This document shows, one piece after another, positions 47,055-56,184 of a stretch of DNA of 64,000 nt. The first letter of the stretch is position 1; each line of letters opens with the position of its first letter. The translations under genes were made by a program, and so were the position numbers. Source of the stretch: JBMNFB01 sp050949085 (GTDB lineage Bacteria; Bacillota; UBA994; UBA5500); the NCBI GenBank assembly GCA_050949085.1, contig JBMNFB010000011.1, forward strand, positions 62,001 through 126,000, read 5' to 3'. The notes under the pieces were generated by a model. That model did no database searches, had not been told where the DNA came from, and saw only the letters and a list, made by a program, of their open reading frames with translations.

Positions 47055-48200
47055 ATGGCCAAGAACCTGAATGAAGCACTGGATCGGTTTCAGAATCTGC
47101 GCAACGATGGCCTTCAGGCGATTATCGATGGGAAGAAGCAGGGCATGAAGGTAGTCGGTACATATTGCACCTACTGCCCTCAGGAACTGATCCTGGCAGC
47201 TGGGGCAGTGCCCATCGGACTTTGCGGTACAGTAGAGACACCGATTCCGGCCGCAGAAGAGGTGCTCCCGCGCAATCTCTGCCCGATGATCAAGTCGTCC
47301 TATGGTTTTGCGGCTACAGACACCTGCCCGTTCTTTCACTTCGCGGATTTGATCATCGGCGAGACCACATGTGATGGCAAGAAGAAAATGTTTGAGCTTA
47401 TGAACGAGATCAAGCCGGTACATGTGATGAACCTGCCCAACATCCCTGACGGCGAAGACTCGCTGAATCTCTGGGTGGCGGAAATGCGCCGGCTGCGCGC
47501 CCGCCTGGAAGAGGAATTTGCCGTGACCATCAGCGACGAAGACATCTGGGAGGCCATCGATCTGGTTGACAGAGAGCGTCGTGCGCTAAAGGAGCTGCAC
47601 GATCTAAACCAGCAGAATCCTCCTCTGCTGCCGGGAATGAAGCTGCTGCAGGCCAGTTGGCTGCGCACCTTTGCCGTGGACAAGCGCGCTGTAATCAAGA
47701 GCACCTACGATCTGATCGAGGCAGCGAGGGATTCTGCACCTGCTACCCCCTCGCGCAAGCCGCGCGTCTTGCTGACTGGTTGCCCGGTGGGGCTGGGCAG
47801 CGAGAAAGTTGTTCGCTTGCTGGATGAACTGGGAGCAGACATGGTCGCCATGGAAAACTGCATAGGGTACAAGACGCTGGAATTGCAGGCCGATCGCACT
47901 CAAGAAGATCCGCTGGTCGCCCTGGCTAAGAAGTACCTGGAGATCCCCTGCTCCTGCATGTCGCCCAATCCTCGTCGGCTGAACCTGCTGGATCGCATGA
48001 TCAGGAACTTCAGCGTCGACGCAGTGATCGATCTGGTCTGGCAGGCATGCCATACCTATAACATCGAATCTTACAGCATCGGGAAACTGGTGCGCGAACA
48101 CGGTCTCCCCTATCTGCATCTGGAAAGCGACTACTCTCAGTCCGATGTGGAGGTACTCAAGGTCCGCATCGAAGCGTTGCTGGAGATGGCTGAATCGTGA
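47055..48200 (+). CDS. double-cubane cluster protein (2-hydroxyacyl-CoA dehydratase D-component family)
   Basis: 381 residues, one polypeptide with the two-domain HgdB/YjiM fold. Many cysteines are conserved: TYCTYCPQEL, LCPMIKSSYG, TCPFFHFAD, ETTCDGKKK, TGCPVG, ENCIGYK, CSCMSPN, QACHTYN. Single-gene systems of this kind with an adjacent activator match YjiM/DCCP, which carries a [8Fe-9S]-type double cubane and reduces small substrates at low potential. No partner HgdA-like subunit or CoA-ester pathway gene is near, so a dehydratase role is less likely. Confidence 0.85.
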   Translation: MAKNLNEALDRFQNLRNDGLQAIIDGKKQGMKVVGTYCTYCPQELILAAGAVPIGLCGTVETPIPAAEEVLPRNLCPMIKSSYGFAATDTCPFFHFADLIIGETTCDGKKKMFELMNEIKPVHVMNLPNIPDGEDSLNLWVAEMRRLRARLEEEFAVTISDEDIWEAIDLVDRERRALKELHDLNQQNPPLLPGMKLLQASWLRTFAVDKRAVIKSTYDLIEAARDSAPATPSRKPRVLLTGCPVGLGSEKVVRLLDELGADMVAMENCIGYKTLELQADRTQEDPLVALAKKYLEIPCSCMSPNPRRLNLLDRMIRNFSVDAVIDLVWQACHTYNIESYSIGKLVREHGLPYLHLESDYSQSDVEVLKVRIEALLEMAES

Positions 48201-48964
48201 TCACCATCGGGCTGGATATCGGATCGGTAGCAGCCAAGGGAGTTCTGCTGGGGCTCGGCTCTCCCCTGACCGCCCTGCGCCCGACTGGCTGGAGTCCACG
48301 GGAGGCCGGGAAGGCGCTGATAGACGAACTGCTGGCTCAGGCTGGCCTGGATCGGCCGGAGATCGCTGCCATTGTAGCCACTGGTTACGGGCGGGTCGCG
48401 GTAGAAGATGTCGACAAAACTGTGACCGAAATCACCTGTCACGGGCGCGGGCTGGCGGCCCTGCTGCCCGAAGTGCGGACCATCATCGACATCGGCGGGC
48501 AGGACAGCAAGGTCATCAAGCTAAACGAGCGCGGGAAAGTGATTGACTTCGCCATGAATGACAAGTGCGCTGCCGGTACGGGGCGCTTCCTGCAGGTGAT
48601 GGCCAGCGCACTGGAGATGGATGTATCGGAGCTGGGGGAAGCGGAACTGCCGGACGAGCTGGTGCCGATTAACAGCATGTGTACCGTTTTTGCCGAATCG
48701 GAGATAATCAGCCTCCTGGCCCAGAACAAGAGCACGGGCGGGATCATCGCCGGGCTGCATCAATCGGTGGCCAGACGGGTAGCGGCGATGGCTAACAAGC
48801 TGGGAGTTACCAAACCCGTCGCCTTCACCGGGGGAGTTGCGCTCAACGCTGGGGTACGCCGTGCACTGTCCGCTGAGCTGAATGCGCCCCTGCTCCTGCC
48901 GGACAACTGCCAGTTCACCGGAGCGTTGGGGGCTGCGCTGCTGGCGCGGGAAGTCGTCGGCTAG
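48197..48964 (+). CDS. activator ATPase of the dehydratase/DCCP system
   Basis: 255-residue BadF/BcrA/HgdC-type ASKHA ATPase. The phosphate loop GLDIGSVAAKGVLL, DIGGQDSK, the cluster-binding cysteines in NDKCAAGTGRF and MCTVFAESE (4Fe-4S between subunits), and FTGGVALN are present. It transfers electrons to the preceding protein in an ATP-dependent step. The 4-bp overlap (ATGA type) supports coupling. Confidence 0.9.
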   Translation: MITIGLDIGSVAAKGVLLGLGSPLTALRPTGWSPREAGKALIDELLAQAGLDRPEIAAIVATGYGRVAVEDVDKTVTEITCHGRGLAALLPEVRTIIDIGGQDSKVIKLNERGKVIDFAMNDKCAAGTGRFLQVMASALEMDVSELGEAELPDELVPINSMCTVFAESEIISLLAQNKSTGGIIAGLHQSVARRVAAMANKLGVTKPVAFTGGVALNAGVRRALSAELNAPLLLPDNCQFTGALGAALLAREVVG

Positions 48965-48989
48965 GCCTTGCTGGCTCTACAGATGCAAC

Positions 48990-49045
48990 AAAGGGACGTG
49001 CTGCAGAACCTCGCTTCGCGCTGAGGCCCTGCCACACGTCCCTTT
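48990..49045. terminator. bidirectional terminator after the activator gene
   Basis: AAAGGGACGTG pairs with CACGTCCCTTT across about 34 bases between convergent genes. Confidence 0.65.
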
Positions 49046-49087
49046 ATCGTGCCCTGCGGAAGGCTATACTCACAACAGCCCGGGCGG

Positions 49088-49732
49088 TCAGTCGTCCAAT
49101 GGCGGGAATAGCTGTAGCAGGTCGGCCGGTTCGGCCACCAAATGGTCTGGCCGACACTCCTCCAGCGCCTGCCGCGCAAAAGTAGACCAGAGGACGCCCA
49201 CAACCGTCACGCCCGCCGCCTTCCCCGCGAGGAGATCATAAGGGCTGTCGCCGATCATGGCCGCTTCCTGGCTCTCGGCGCCCAGCAGCTCCAGCGCCTT
49301 GAGCACCGGAGCCGGGTGTGGTTTGTGTTCCACAGTATCCTCGGCGCAGACTAAGGTTGAGAAGTACTGCTCCAGATCAAAGAGTCGCAGGCCGCGCAGC
49401 ACGACCGGCCGAATCTTGGAAGTGACAATGGCCAGGCGATAGCCGCGCTCGACCAGTTCTGATAGCAGGGCCTTGACGCCAGGGAACTCAAGTGTTAGTT
49501 CGTCATGCATCTCCCAGTTGAACTGACGGTAGGTGTCGATCAGTTCTTCTTCGCGCCCCGGCGCAAAACGAGAGAACGGTTCACCCAGCGGCCGGCCGTA
49601 ATAGCGATAGATGTCCTCGTCCGTCACCGACAACCCGTAAGTGTTGTAGGTATGCCGGAAGGACTGGAAGATCAGGTCATTGGTGTTGATCAGTGTGCCA
49701 TCCAGATCGAACAGTAGGTTTTTTATCTGCAT
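49088..49732 (-). CDS. HAD-superfamily phosphatase (PpaX/Gph-like)
   Basis: 214 residues. The nucleophile motif LLFDLDGTLINT is at the N-terminus, motif II TSK near residue 105, and MIGDSPYDLLAG is motif IV. The cap is of the small four-helix type, as in phosphoglycolate phosphatase and PpaX. Substrate (pyrophosphate or phosphoglycolate) cannot be settled. Monocistronic. Confidence 0.85.
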   Translation of the reverse strand: MQIKNLLFDLDGTLINTNDLIFQSFRHTYNTYGLSVTDEDIYRYYGRPLGEPFSRFAPGREEELIDTYRQFNWEMHDELTLEFPGVKALLSELVERGYRLAIVTSKIRPVVLRGLRLFDLEQYFSTLVCAEDTVEHKPHPAPVLKALELLGAESQEAAMIGDSPYDLLAGKAAGVTVVGVLWSTFARQALEECRPDHLVAEPADLLQLFPPLDD

Positions 49733-49930
49733 GCTTGTCTCCTATCTGTGGGGCGGTGCAGCCGAACTGCGCCACCTTTGGCCCCTTATGGATTCAAGAG
49801 TACTATGAATCGCCTTAGCTGTTAGCTTTCGCGGCGGATGCTAGTTCTTCCTGCCTGCAGAGCCGCGACGTCGGCAACCCTAAGACCTGCATTGGGAGAT
49901 GTGCTGATGGTATTTGCGGCGGCAGTAGTA

Positions 49931-49948
49931 TTAGACCAGGCGGTCTAA
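49931..49948 (+). promoter_or_regulatory. palindromic operator upstream of the ABC remnant
   Basis: TTAGACC-AGGC-GGTCTAA, a 7-bp perfect dyad, lies 28 bp before the ABC start. It resembles TetR-family operators and the TetR-like remnant downstream fits that. Confidence 0.5.
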
Positions 49949-49975
49949 ACCAGCCGGTCAAGAGGAGGGGTAACC

Positions 49976-50203
49976 TTGATTGAAGTAAAGGAAGTCTGGC
50001 ACGACTATGAAGGTAATGGCAACTACGCCGTAAGAGATGTTTCGTTTGATATGAGCCGGGGAGAGATTCTTGGCTTCCTGGGGCCGAGCGGAGCAGGGAA
50101 AAGCACCGTGCAGAATCTGATGATCGGCCTGTTACCCCTGCAGACATCCCCGTCTTTCAGACGCAGGAACTCGGCGCCGTCCAAAGCCAGGCCCAGGAGC
50201 TGA
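49976..50203 (+). pseudogene. ABC transporter ATPase, N-terminal remnant
   Basis: About 55 residues of good ABC ATPase (IEVKEVWHDYEGNGNYAVRDVSF, P-loop GPSGAGKST, MIGLLPLQ), then the frame turns into unrelated sequence and stops. TTG start after GAGGAGGGG. The remaining ATPase (signature and Walker B) and any permease are missing, so the gene is truncated by a deletion near 50140. Confidence 0.8.
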
Positions 50204-50256
50204 TCGCCCAGATCCTGCTGCTGATAGGCAAAAGGCGATCACAGTTTCCAGACCCA

Positions 50257-50664
50257 TTGTCAGGAATGTTCACGTCGAACAAACAGCGGCGATCAGCCCT
50301 GCCAGCAGACTTCTTTGAGTTGATCAGAGATCTGGCGGAGGCAGGGCTCGAATTTGCTCTTAGGCAGCCCCGCTATCATGCACTCTGGCAACGCCACCTG
50401 GCTGATAGCGCGGAAGTGAAGCGACAGGTCAGGCAGGCCTTCCCTCAGGGGGGCGCAAACGGTTTGCGGGCGCTGGTGGAGGAAGCATGCCAGGAGGGGC
50501 AGTTCGCGCCCGCGTTTTCCGCCGACTTTGTCCTGGCGATTATCCAGACACTGCTCGACAACTTCGATAGCCTGGTCTGGCCAGAGATGAGCAGCGAGGA
50601 TCTGTTGCTGCAGGTTGACAGGCTCATCCAGATGTTGAAATATGGCCTTGCCGCTCAGCAGTGA
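50257..50664 (+). pseudogene. TetR/AcrR regulator, C-terminal remnant
   Basis: 135 residues from a TTG; the helical part FFELIRDLAEAGLEFALRQP and the rest resemble the ligand-binding domain of TetR regulators. The helix-turn-helix domain is missing; the same frame upstream to about 50140 reads unrelated sequence (IPVFQTQELGAVQ) joined to the ABC remnant. Together they look like the two ends of a TetR-ABC exporter locus after loss of the middle. Confidence 0.6.
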
Positions 50665-50755
50665 GGCCTGGGTATACGAAAGAGCCCTGGGCGAACGCCC
50701 AGGGCCTGCTTAGTCCCGGCAGCTACTGCCTGAGATAATGCCCAAGGGCAACTGC

Positions 50756-51079
50756 CTAGGCGTCCTGCTTTCCACCTACATCCAGACGGCGCAAGACATT
50801 TGCCCGCTGTTCAATCATCCGCAGGTGTTCTTCATCGCTGAGCGACGGATCCTTCAACTCATACCAGGCTTTGCAGGGCAGCTCATCGCAGCGGCCGCAA
50901 TGAGCGTGAGCCTTATCGGCGCAGCACTTATAGATAAAGCACGTCTCACCGCCAACTTCCTCAGTCCAGAAAGGTTTTCCCACGACAGCTTCGCATCCAG
51001 GGCATTGTTCCGGATAGGCATAGCACTCCCGGCAGTCCAAGCCACACCTGGCAATCACCAAAGGCACCTCCCGATCCAT
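50756..51079 (-). CDS. DUF3795 domain protein
   Basis: 107 residues, rich in cysteine: CGLDCRECYAYPEQCPGCE, FIYKCC and HCGRCDELPCKAWYELKDPSLS fit the DUF3795 pattern of small Cys-rich proteins in anaerobes. A metal or Fe-S site is likely; function unknown. Start MDREVPLVIARCG follows AGGA. Divergent from the hydrogenase-like gene. Confidence 0.72.
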   Translation of the reverse strand: MDREVPLVIARCGLDCRECYAYPEQCPGCEAVVGKPFWTEEVGGETCFIYKCCADKAHAHCGRCDELPCKAWYELKDPSLSDEEHLRMIEQRANVLRRLDVGGKQDA

Positions 51080-51231
51080 AGAAATCCTGCGTTGGACTTC
51101 TATCAAGCGCCCGCCGAATCCTGCCGCCAGGCACCTGGAGGGAGATTTGATGCTGACGGAATGGTGCATTCTGCCCGAGGCATGGGGCAGCCTATTAGCA
51201 GATTGCCCGCGTCAAAGGAGGCCTCATACCG

Positions 51232-52233
51232 ATGCAGTCCCTTGCTGACCTCTATGAGAGACTCAACAGGTCCAAAGCTGATTATGTACCCTTGGCCAAC
51301 TTCGATCGGCACAGTCTGGAGTGCCTCTTCGCCTGCGAGGAGCGCCATCCAGCCGGTATCAGCGTCAGCGATGAGGATATTAAGAATGCCCCATCCGTGG
51401 ACGTAAAGCAGGTGGTGCTGCTTCTCAGGGAAAGCGCCGAGCCCACCTTTGCCATGATCGCCCCAGCATTTGTCGGCCAGTTTCCCCGCGCGGTAACGCC
51501 GGGCAAACTGCGCACCGCCTTCAAGCGCGTCGGTTTCTCCGGCATGATCGAAGTCTCCCTGTTTGCCGACATCCTGACGTTGAAAGAAGCATTCGAGTTC
51601 GACCGCAATATCCTCACCGATGAAGACTTTCTGCTCACCAGTTGCTGCTGCCCGATGTGGATTGCTCTGATCCGGAAGAGCTATGACCGCCTCGTGCCGC
51701 ACATTCCGCCCTCGGTTTCGCCGATGGTGGCCTGTGGCCGCGCCATTAAGCAGGTCTGCCCCGGAGCCAGAACCGTCTTTATCGGCCCCTGCCTGGCCAA
51801 GAAGTCCGAGGCCAGGGAGCCCGATATCCGCGATGCAGTTGACTATGTGCTGACCTTTGAGGAGACGGTGCAGATGTTCCGCTCCATCGATATGGAGCCG
51901 GAACAGTGCGCGGACGACCTGCGCGATCATTCCTCTGCTGCCGGCCGCATCTACGCCCGTGTGGGAGGCGTCAGCCGCGCCGTGCAGGAGACGGTAAACC
52001 GCATCCACCCCGGCCGCCGTATACCGCTCCGCGCCCTGCAGGCCAACGGCATGCGCGAATGCAAGGCTGTTCTCAACGATGTGCTGGAGGGCAAGCTCAC
52101 CGCCAACTTCCTGGAGGGGATGGGCTGCCCCGGCGGCTGCGTCGGCGGTCCCCGCCGCCTGGTTCCGGTAGAGGACGGCATCACCGCCGTCAACCAGCTA
52201 CGGCGAGACGGCCGCCTATCAGACGCCCATTGA
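51232..52233 (+). CDS. [FeFe]-hydrogenase large-subunit C-terminal domain protein (frameshifted at its 3' end)
   Basis: 333 residues. H-cluster motifs: L1-like TSCCCPMW, L2-like GPCLAKKSEA, L3-like EGMGCPGGCVGG, so all four cluster cysteines are retained. No N-terminal ferredoxin-type clusters are present, as in small hydrogenase-like proteins. After AVNQ the frame shifts; reading resumes one base later as YGETAAYQTPIDNPYVIELL and continues to a stop at 52361-52363. The intended product is probably about 375 residues. Catalytic versus sensory role is unknown. Confidence 0.82.
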   Translation: MQSLADLYERLNRSKADYVPLANFDRHSLECLFACEERHPAGISVSDEDIKNAPSVDVKQVVLLLRESAEPTFAMIAPAFVGQFPRAVTPGKLRTAFKRVGFSGMIEVSLFADILTLKEAFEFDRNILTDEDFLLTSCCCPMWIALIRKSYDRLVPHIPPSVSPMVACGRAIKQVCPGARTVFIGPCLAKKSEAREPDIRDAVDYVLTFEETVQMFRSIDMEPEQCADDLRDHSSAAGRIYARVGGVSRAVQETVNRIHPGRRIPLRALQANGMRECKAVLNDVLEGKLTANFLEGMGCPGGCVGGPRRLVPVEDGITAVNQLRRDGRLSDAH

Positions 52234-52363
52234 CAACCCTTACGTGATCGAACTCCTGCGCCTCTTGGGGTTTGAAACAGTGGAGAGTCTACTGGAGGGA
52301 GAGAATATGTTTACGAGGCGGTTTGGGGAGAGAGAACCCAAGGTGGAGGACAAGCACCGCTGA

Positions 52364-52877
52364 GAGGCCGAGTGCAGCTTGCTCGCCATGGCTTTCCCAA
52401 GCGAGCAGCCTCATTGCCCGTAGGGTCCTCCTCAAGGCTTGGTGCCGTCAGCGATCCAGTGTAAAGCGTGAAGCTTGCCTTCTACCCCAATATTGCTGAT
52501 GGCGTCTGGCGGCTCCAGCAATCAGGTTTCGCCAGCATCAATGACGTTGACATCCCCGTTGGCTCTAACACAAAGACGGTTAGCCAACCTAGTCCCCAGG
52601 GGTGCCGCTGGTAGTGAGCCCAGTGGGGGCAGGTACGGTTTGAACGCTAACAGTGGCGTGGTAAACATCACTGTCCTGTTCTTCAGCCTTCGCCCAGGCC
52701 GAATCCAGGTAAAACAATAGAATTGTACCCTAGTCCAGCATTCTGCGGCGGCTGGTATAGGGTTTTTTTGGGCGAAGGCAAGGCCCGGTGAGACATGGGA
52801 CTGGCCGATGCGCTATACTTTGAAAGTAAGGGGTGCACCGCGAGGGTAGCGCACCCTACAGCGAGGAGGGATGAAAT
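52364..52877. other. 514-bp stretch with no recognised gene
   Basis: On the plus strand a GTG-started frame from about 52469 reads MKLAFYPNIADGVWRLQQ and continues for about 48 codons; another frame (52475-52720) has a protein-like end (RYGLNANSGVVNITVLFF). They look like pieces of one decayed gene in two frames. I recognise neither. Short GC-rich hairpins near the end. Confidence 0.4.
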
Positions 52878-53603
52878 ATGCAGCTGATCACAACAAAGGA
52901 CTATCAGGACATGAGCCGGATTGCAGCCAACATCATTGCGGCCCAGATTACTCTCCACCCGCGCAGCGTTCTGGGTTTGGCTACCGGTTCAACGCCACTC
53001 GGCATCTATCAGCAGCTGGTCCAGCGGCATCAGGCGGGCGACATCGATTTCGCCCAGATACGCAGCGTCAATCTGGACGAGTATTGCGGCCTCGCACCTG
53101 ACCACCCAAATAGCTACCATTATTACATGTGGGAGAACCTCTTCCGGCACGTCAACGTCAAGCCAGAGAATGTGCACATTCCGGATGGGTTGGCCGAGGA
53201 CGTAGCAGCAGAATGCGCCCGGTATGAGCGCCTCATCGAGGGGCTGGGCGGTATCGACCTGCAGTTGTTGGGGCTGGGCGAAAACGGCCACATCGGCTTC
53301 AATGAACCAGCTGAGAGCTTCACCACGGTGACACATCAGGTGGAACTGGATGAGCAGACTATCGTCTCCAACTCCCGCCTGTTTGCCAGCGTCGATGAAG
53401 TACCGCGCTCGGCAATTACGATGGGGATCAAGGCGATCATGCAGGCGCGCAAGGTCATCCTCGTCGTTAACGGCGTCCGCAAGGCTGCCATACTCAAGAA
53501 GGCGCTCTACGGGCCGGTCACGCCGCGGGTGCCAGCGTCCATCCTCCAGCTGCATCCCGATGTTACGGTGGTCGCCGATGCAGAAGCTTTGAGCGAGATC
53601 TAG
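52878..53603 (+). CDS. nagB: glucosamine-6-phosphate deaminase
   Basis: 241 residues; converts glucosamine-6-P to fructose-6-P and ammonia. Signature segments: GLATGSTPLGIYQQL, NLDEYCGL, LLGLGENGHIGFNEPA. Complete, normal length. GGAGG before the ATG. No nagA or PTS gene beside it. Confidence 0.95.
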   Translation: MQLITTKDYQDMSRIAANIIAAQITLHPRSVLGLATGSTPLGIYQQLVQRHQAGDIDFAQIRSVNLDEYCGLAPDHPNSYHYYMWENLFRHVNVKPENVHIPDGLAEDVAAECARYERLIEGLGGIDLQLLGLGENGHIGFNEPAESFTTVTHQVELDEQTIVSNSRLFASVDEVPRSAITMGIKAIMQARKVILVVNGVRKAAILKKALYGPVTPRVPASILQLHPDVTVVADAEALSEI

Positions 53604-53653
53604 GACTTGGGGGCATCGGGATAGGATAATCCCACGGGAATCATCATGGCAGA

Positions 53654-53683
53654 AAAAACGAGGGGCCCGTGCCCCTCGTTTTT
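53654..53683. terminator. bidirectional terminator between nagB and the MATE gene
   Basis: AAAAACGAGGGGC / GCCCCTCGTTTTT, a 13-bp perfect stem with a CCGT loop and T-runs on both strands, between convergent genes. Confidence 0.92.
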
Positions 53684-53692
53684 ATTTCCAGT

Positions 53693-55081
53693 TTACACGG
53701 CAGCGCTGGCGCTGAGCGCTTCGATCGACTCGTTAACCAGCGGTATGCGGCGCTCATACAGCGTATACCAGATGAACATCGACAGGCCGCGCAGCGCCGC
53801 TGATACTGTAATGCCCAGCCAGAGTCCGTTCAGGCCTAACCACTGCAGGAACACCCAGCAGAAGAGGGGGCGCAGCAAGTTTGATGCGATGCTGCAGACG
53901 CTGGGCGGCAGCGTTTTCCCCATCCCCCGAAACACCCCTGCACAGGCACCTTCCAGGGCCATGAACAGCTGCGACCCGGCAAGGATGCGCAGATAGGTAG
54001 CACCCATATCGAGGATCCCGGCTGGTTCGCGCAGGAACAGCGAGAACAGAAATCGTCCGCCCGTGACCAGAAGCAGTATTACCAGGCACTCCCAGGCGAG
54101 CAAAGCCGTGAGGGCGATCCGATAGCCCTGCCGGATGCGCGCCCACTGGCGGGCACCGTAGTTCTGACCGATGAAGGCGGTGACGGCAGAAGAAAAACCG
54201 CCACCTATGAGCCAGGACAACGACTCGATCTGGCTGCCCACCCGCTGCACCGCCACGGCCGTTTGACCGTACGAGGCGGACACCATAGCGGTGACGACCA
54301 TCGCCAGGGCCGTGAAGGCGCCGCTCTCAATAGTTATCGGTAGACTCCAGCGTATGATTTCACGGCCCCTTCCCCAGTCAATCCGCCCGAAAACGTTAAA
54401 CTGAGGGAATGGCCGCTGGGGATGGCGTTTGGCGAGCCAGACGAATAGCGCCAGAACCACGCACTGAGCGATCACCGTAGCGATCGCTGCCCCGTATACG
54501 CCCCAGCCAAACCCCAGGATCAGCAGTGGGTCTAGGGCCATATTGACCAGAAGGCCTGTCGAGTTGGCCAGGAAACTGAGGCGGGAGTTCCCCGCGCCAT
54601 TGAAGCCACCGGTGATGGCAGCAGAAAGATACGTCAGGGGAATGCCTACAGCCACGATGCGCAGATAGCCACTGGCGCTTTGGAAAACAATTGGGTCCTT
54701 CACCTGCAGGAGTGAGACGAGTGGCCCGGCAAATCCCAGCAGGATGGTCCCATAGGCAACGCCGAGTATGATTGCGATGCGGCCAGAGTCCTGTGCATAA
54801 CCTCTGGCCGCTTCAATATCGCCCCGGCCGAGATTCTGCGAAGTGCCGATCTCGGCTCCCATACGGCCCATCATCATCAAAGCCGCGCCCAACCAGAGGA
54901 ACATCCCGGCCAGACCGCTAGCTGCCACCGCCGTCACAGAATTAGTGGTGCGCCCTAACCAGAACATGTCAGTCAGGTTGTAAGCCATCTGCATCAGGTT
55001 CGTGCCCATGATCGGCACTGCCACCAGCAAGAGTTTTTTCAGAATATGCCCTTGGGTCAAGTCATAAGCATTTGATCTCAT
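53693..55081 (-). CDS. MATE family antiporter (second)
   Basis: 462 residues from an ATG after GAGG, about 12 transmembrane segments, with GAEIGTSQNLGRGD and AVTAFIGQNYGARQ in the two halves (MATE repeats). Likely Na+/H+-coupled efflux; substrate unknown. Not closely similar to the first MATE (25971-27368). Monocistronic. Confidence 0.88.
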   Translation of the reverse strand: MRSNAYDLTQGHILKKLLLVAVPIMGTNLMQMAYNLTDMFWLGRTTNSVTAVAASGLAGMFLWLGAALMMMGRMGAEIGTSQNLGRGDIEAARGYAQDSGRIAIILGVAYGTILLGFAGPLVSLLQVKDPIVFQSASGYLRIVAVGIPLTYLSAAITGGFNGAGNSRLSFLANSTGLLVNMALDPLLILGFGWGVYGAAIATVIAQCVVLALFVWLAKRHPQRPFPQFNVFGRIDWGRGREIIRWSLPITIESGAFTALAMVVTAMVSASYGQTAVAVQRVGSQIESLSWLIGGGFSSAVTAFIGQNYGARQWARIRQGYRIALTALLAWECLVILLLVTGGRFLFSLFLREPAGILDMGATYLRILAGSQLFMALEGACAGVFRGMGKTLPPSVCSIASNLLRPLFCWVFLQWLGLNGLWLGITVSAALRGLSMFIWYTLYERRIPLVNESIEALSASAAV

Positions 55082-55200
55082 TCGCAACCTCGTCTTTTCT
55101 AATGTAGTTGACTCTGATTATCAGGGGAAAGAGAAACCCTGTCAAGCTAGCCGTGCGCGGTATCTAATGGGCACCGAAGGGTTTCGGTGATACTTGAGCG

Positions 55201-56091
55201 TTACCGACTCAGCAGCCCGGCAGTGGCACCCAGGATGGCGTCAAGCACTTCCCGTTTCGTCTGCCCAGTGGGGTCGGCATCTGCCCGATACGAAACCAGG
55301 GCTAGCGCACCTACCTTGGGATAGCTGAGCAGTTCACCGAGGGCCTCGCCCAGTTGCTTGCCGGTGAGGCCACCTGGCGAAGGCAGGCCCGCCGCCGGGG
55401 CGACGGCCGGGTCAAGGATGTCCAGGTCTACATGCACATAAACGATGTCCTCCCGCGCACTGAGGCGCTCCATGGCCTCCCGGAGTGCTGGGCTGCGGTG
55501 GATCAGATCATGCTCCCGCAAGAGCTCCAGACCGTCGTCGTCCAGAGCCTGCCGCTCCAGATCATCCAGATCGCGCATTCCCACCATCACGATGTCCGGT
55601 GATTGCAGCGGAACTAAGAGCTTATTGCTGAGACGAAGGCGTTGCAGCGCCTTCCCGGCAGCAACTGCTACCGGCATGCCGCCCAGCATGCCGCTTGGGC
55701 TGGTCTCTGGTGTATTATAGTCACCATGTGCATCAATCCAGACCAGACCAACTCGCATCGGCCAGGTTGGTTTTGGCCCCTGCTGCAGACCGCCCAGCAT
55801 ACCCAGCACACCATTGCAGTCGGCTAGCAGCCCGAGCACGAAGTCTCCGGACTGTCTGGCCTCATGCACGAGGTCGGCAAGGTACCCGCCAGCCAGACCG
55901 ACCCGATGCCATCCGCCATACTCCTGCTCTTCCTCGCGGCTCATCTGCACAGTCCTGACTCCCGTCACAGTGTGCCCCTGCGCCTGCAACTGTTCGACCA
56001 GTCCAGCGGCAACTAAGGCGGCTGGGCCAGATGCCCCGCCCTGTCCCTTACCTTGCGTATTGTATGGCAGCGCAACAATTGAAATCTGCAT
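55201..56091 (-). CDS. arginase/agmatinase family protein
   Basis: 296-residue ureohydrolase fold. Mn-ligand motifs WIDAHGDYN and HVDLDILDP are intact. The first metal motif, usually GGDHS, reads LADCNG, with Cys where His normally binds Mn. This may change metal use or substrate, so I do not call it arginase or agmatinase. ATG start follows GGGAGG. No polyamine gene adjacent. Confidence 0.8.
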   Translation of the reverse strand: MQISIVALPYNTQGKGQGGASGPAALVAAGLVEQLQAQGHTVTGVRTVQMSREEEQEYGGWHRVGLAGGYLADLVHEARQSGDFVLGLLADCNGVLGMLGGLQQGPKPTWPMRVGLVWIDAHGDYNTPETSPSGMLGGMPVAVAAGKALQRLRLSNKLLVPLQSPDIVMVGMRDLDDLERQALDDDGLELLREHDLIHRSPALREAMERLSAREDIVYVHVDLDILDPAVAPAAGLPSPGGLTGKQLGEALGELLSYPKVGALALVSYRADADPTGQTKREVLDAILGATAGLLSR

Positions 56092-56184
56092 CTTCAACCT
56101 CCCGCGTTCGCCTCAAAAAGATACTACCCAGGCTGTTTTCTGGAATGCTCGCTGCGTTTCCTGCCGTCTTCCTGGCAGACTGGC

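Noticed and set aside
41174..53603. Prophage or integrative element covering the plus-strand block
   Set aside because: No integrase, phage or conjugation genes and no bounding repeats; it looks like ordinary accessory genes.
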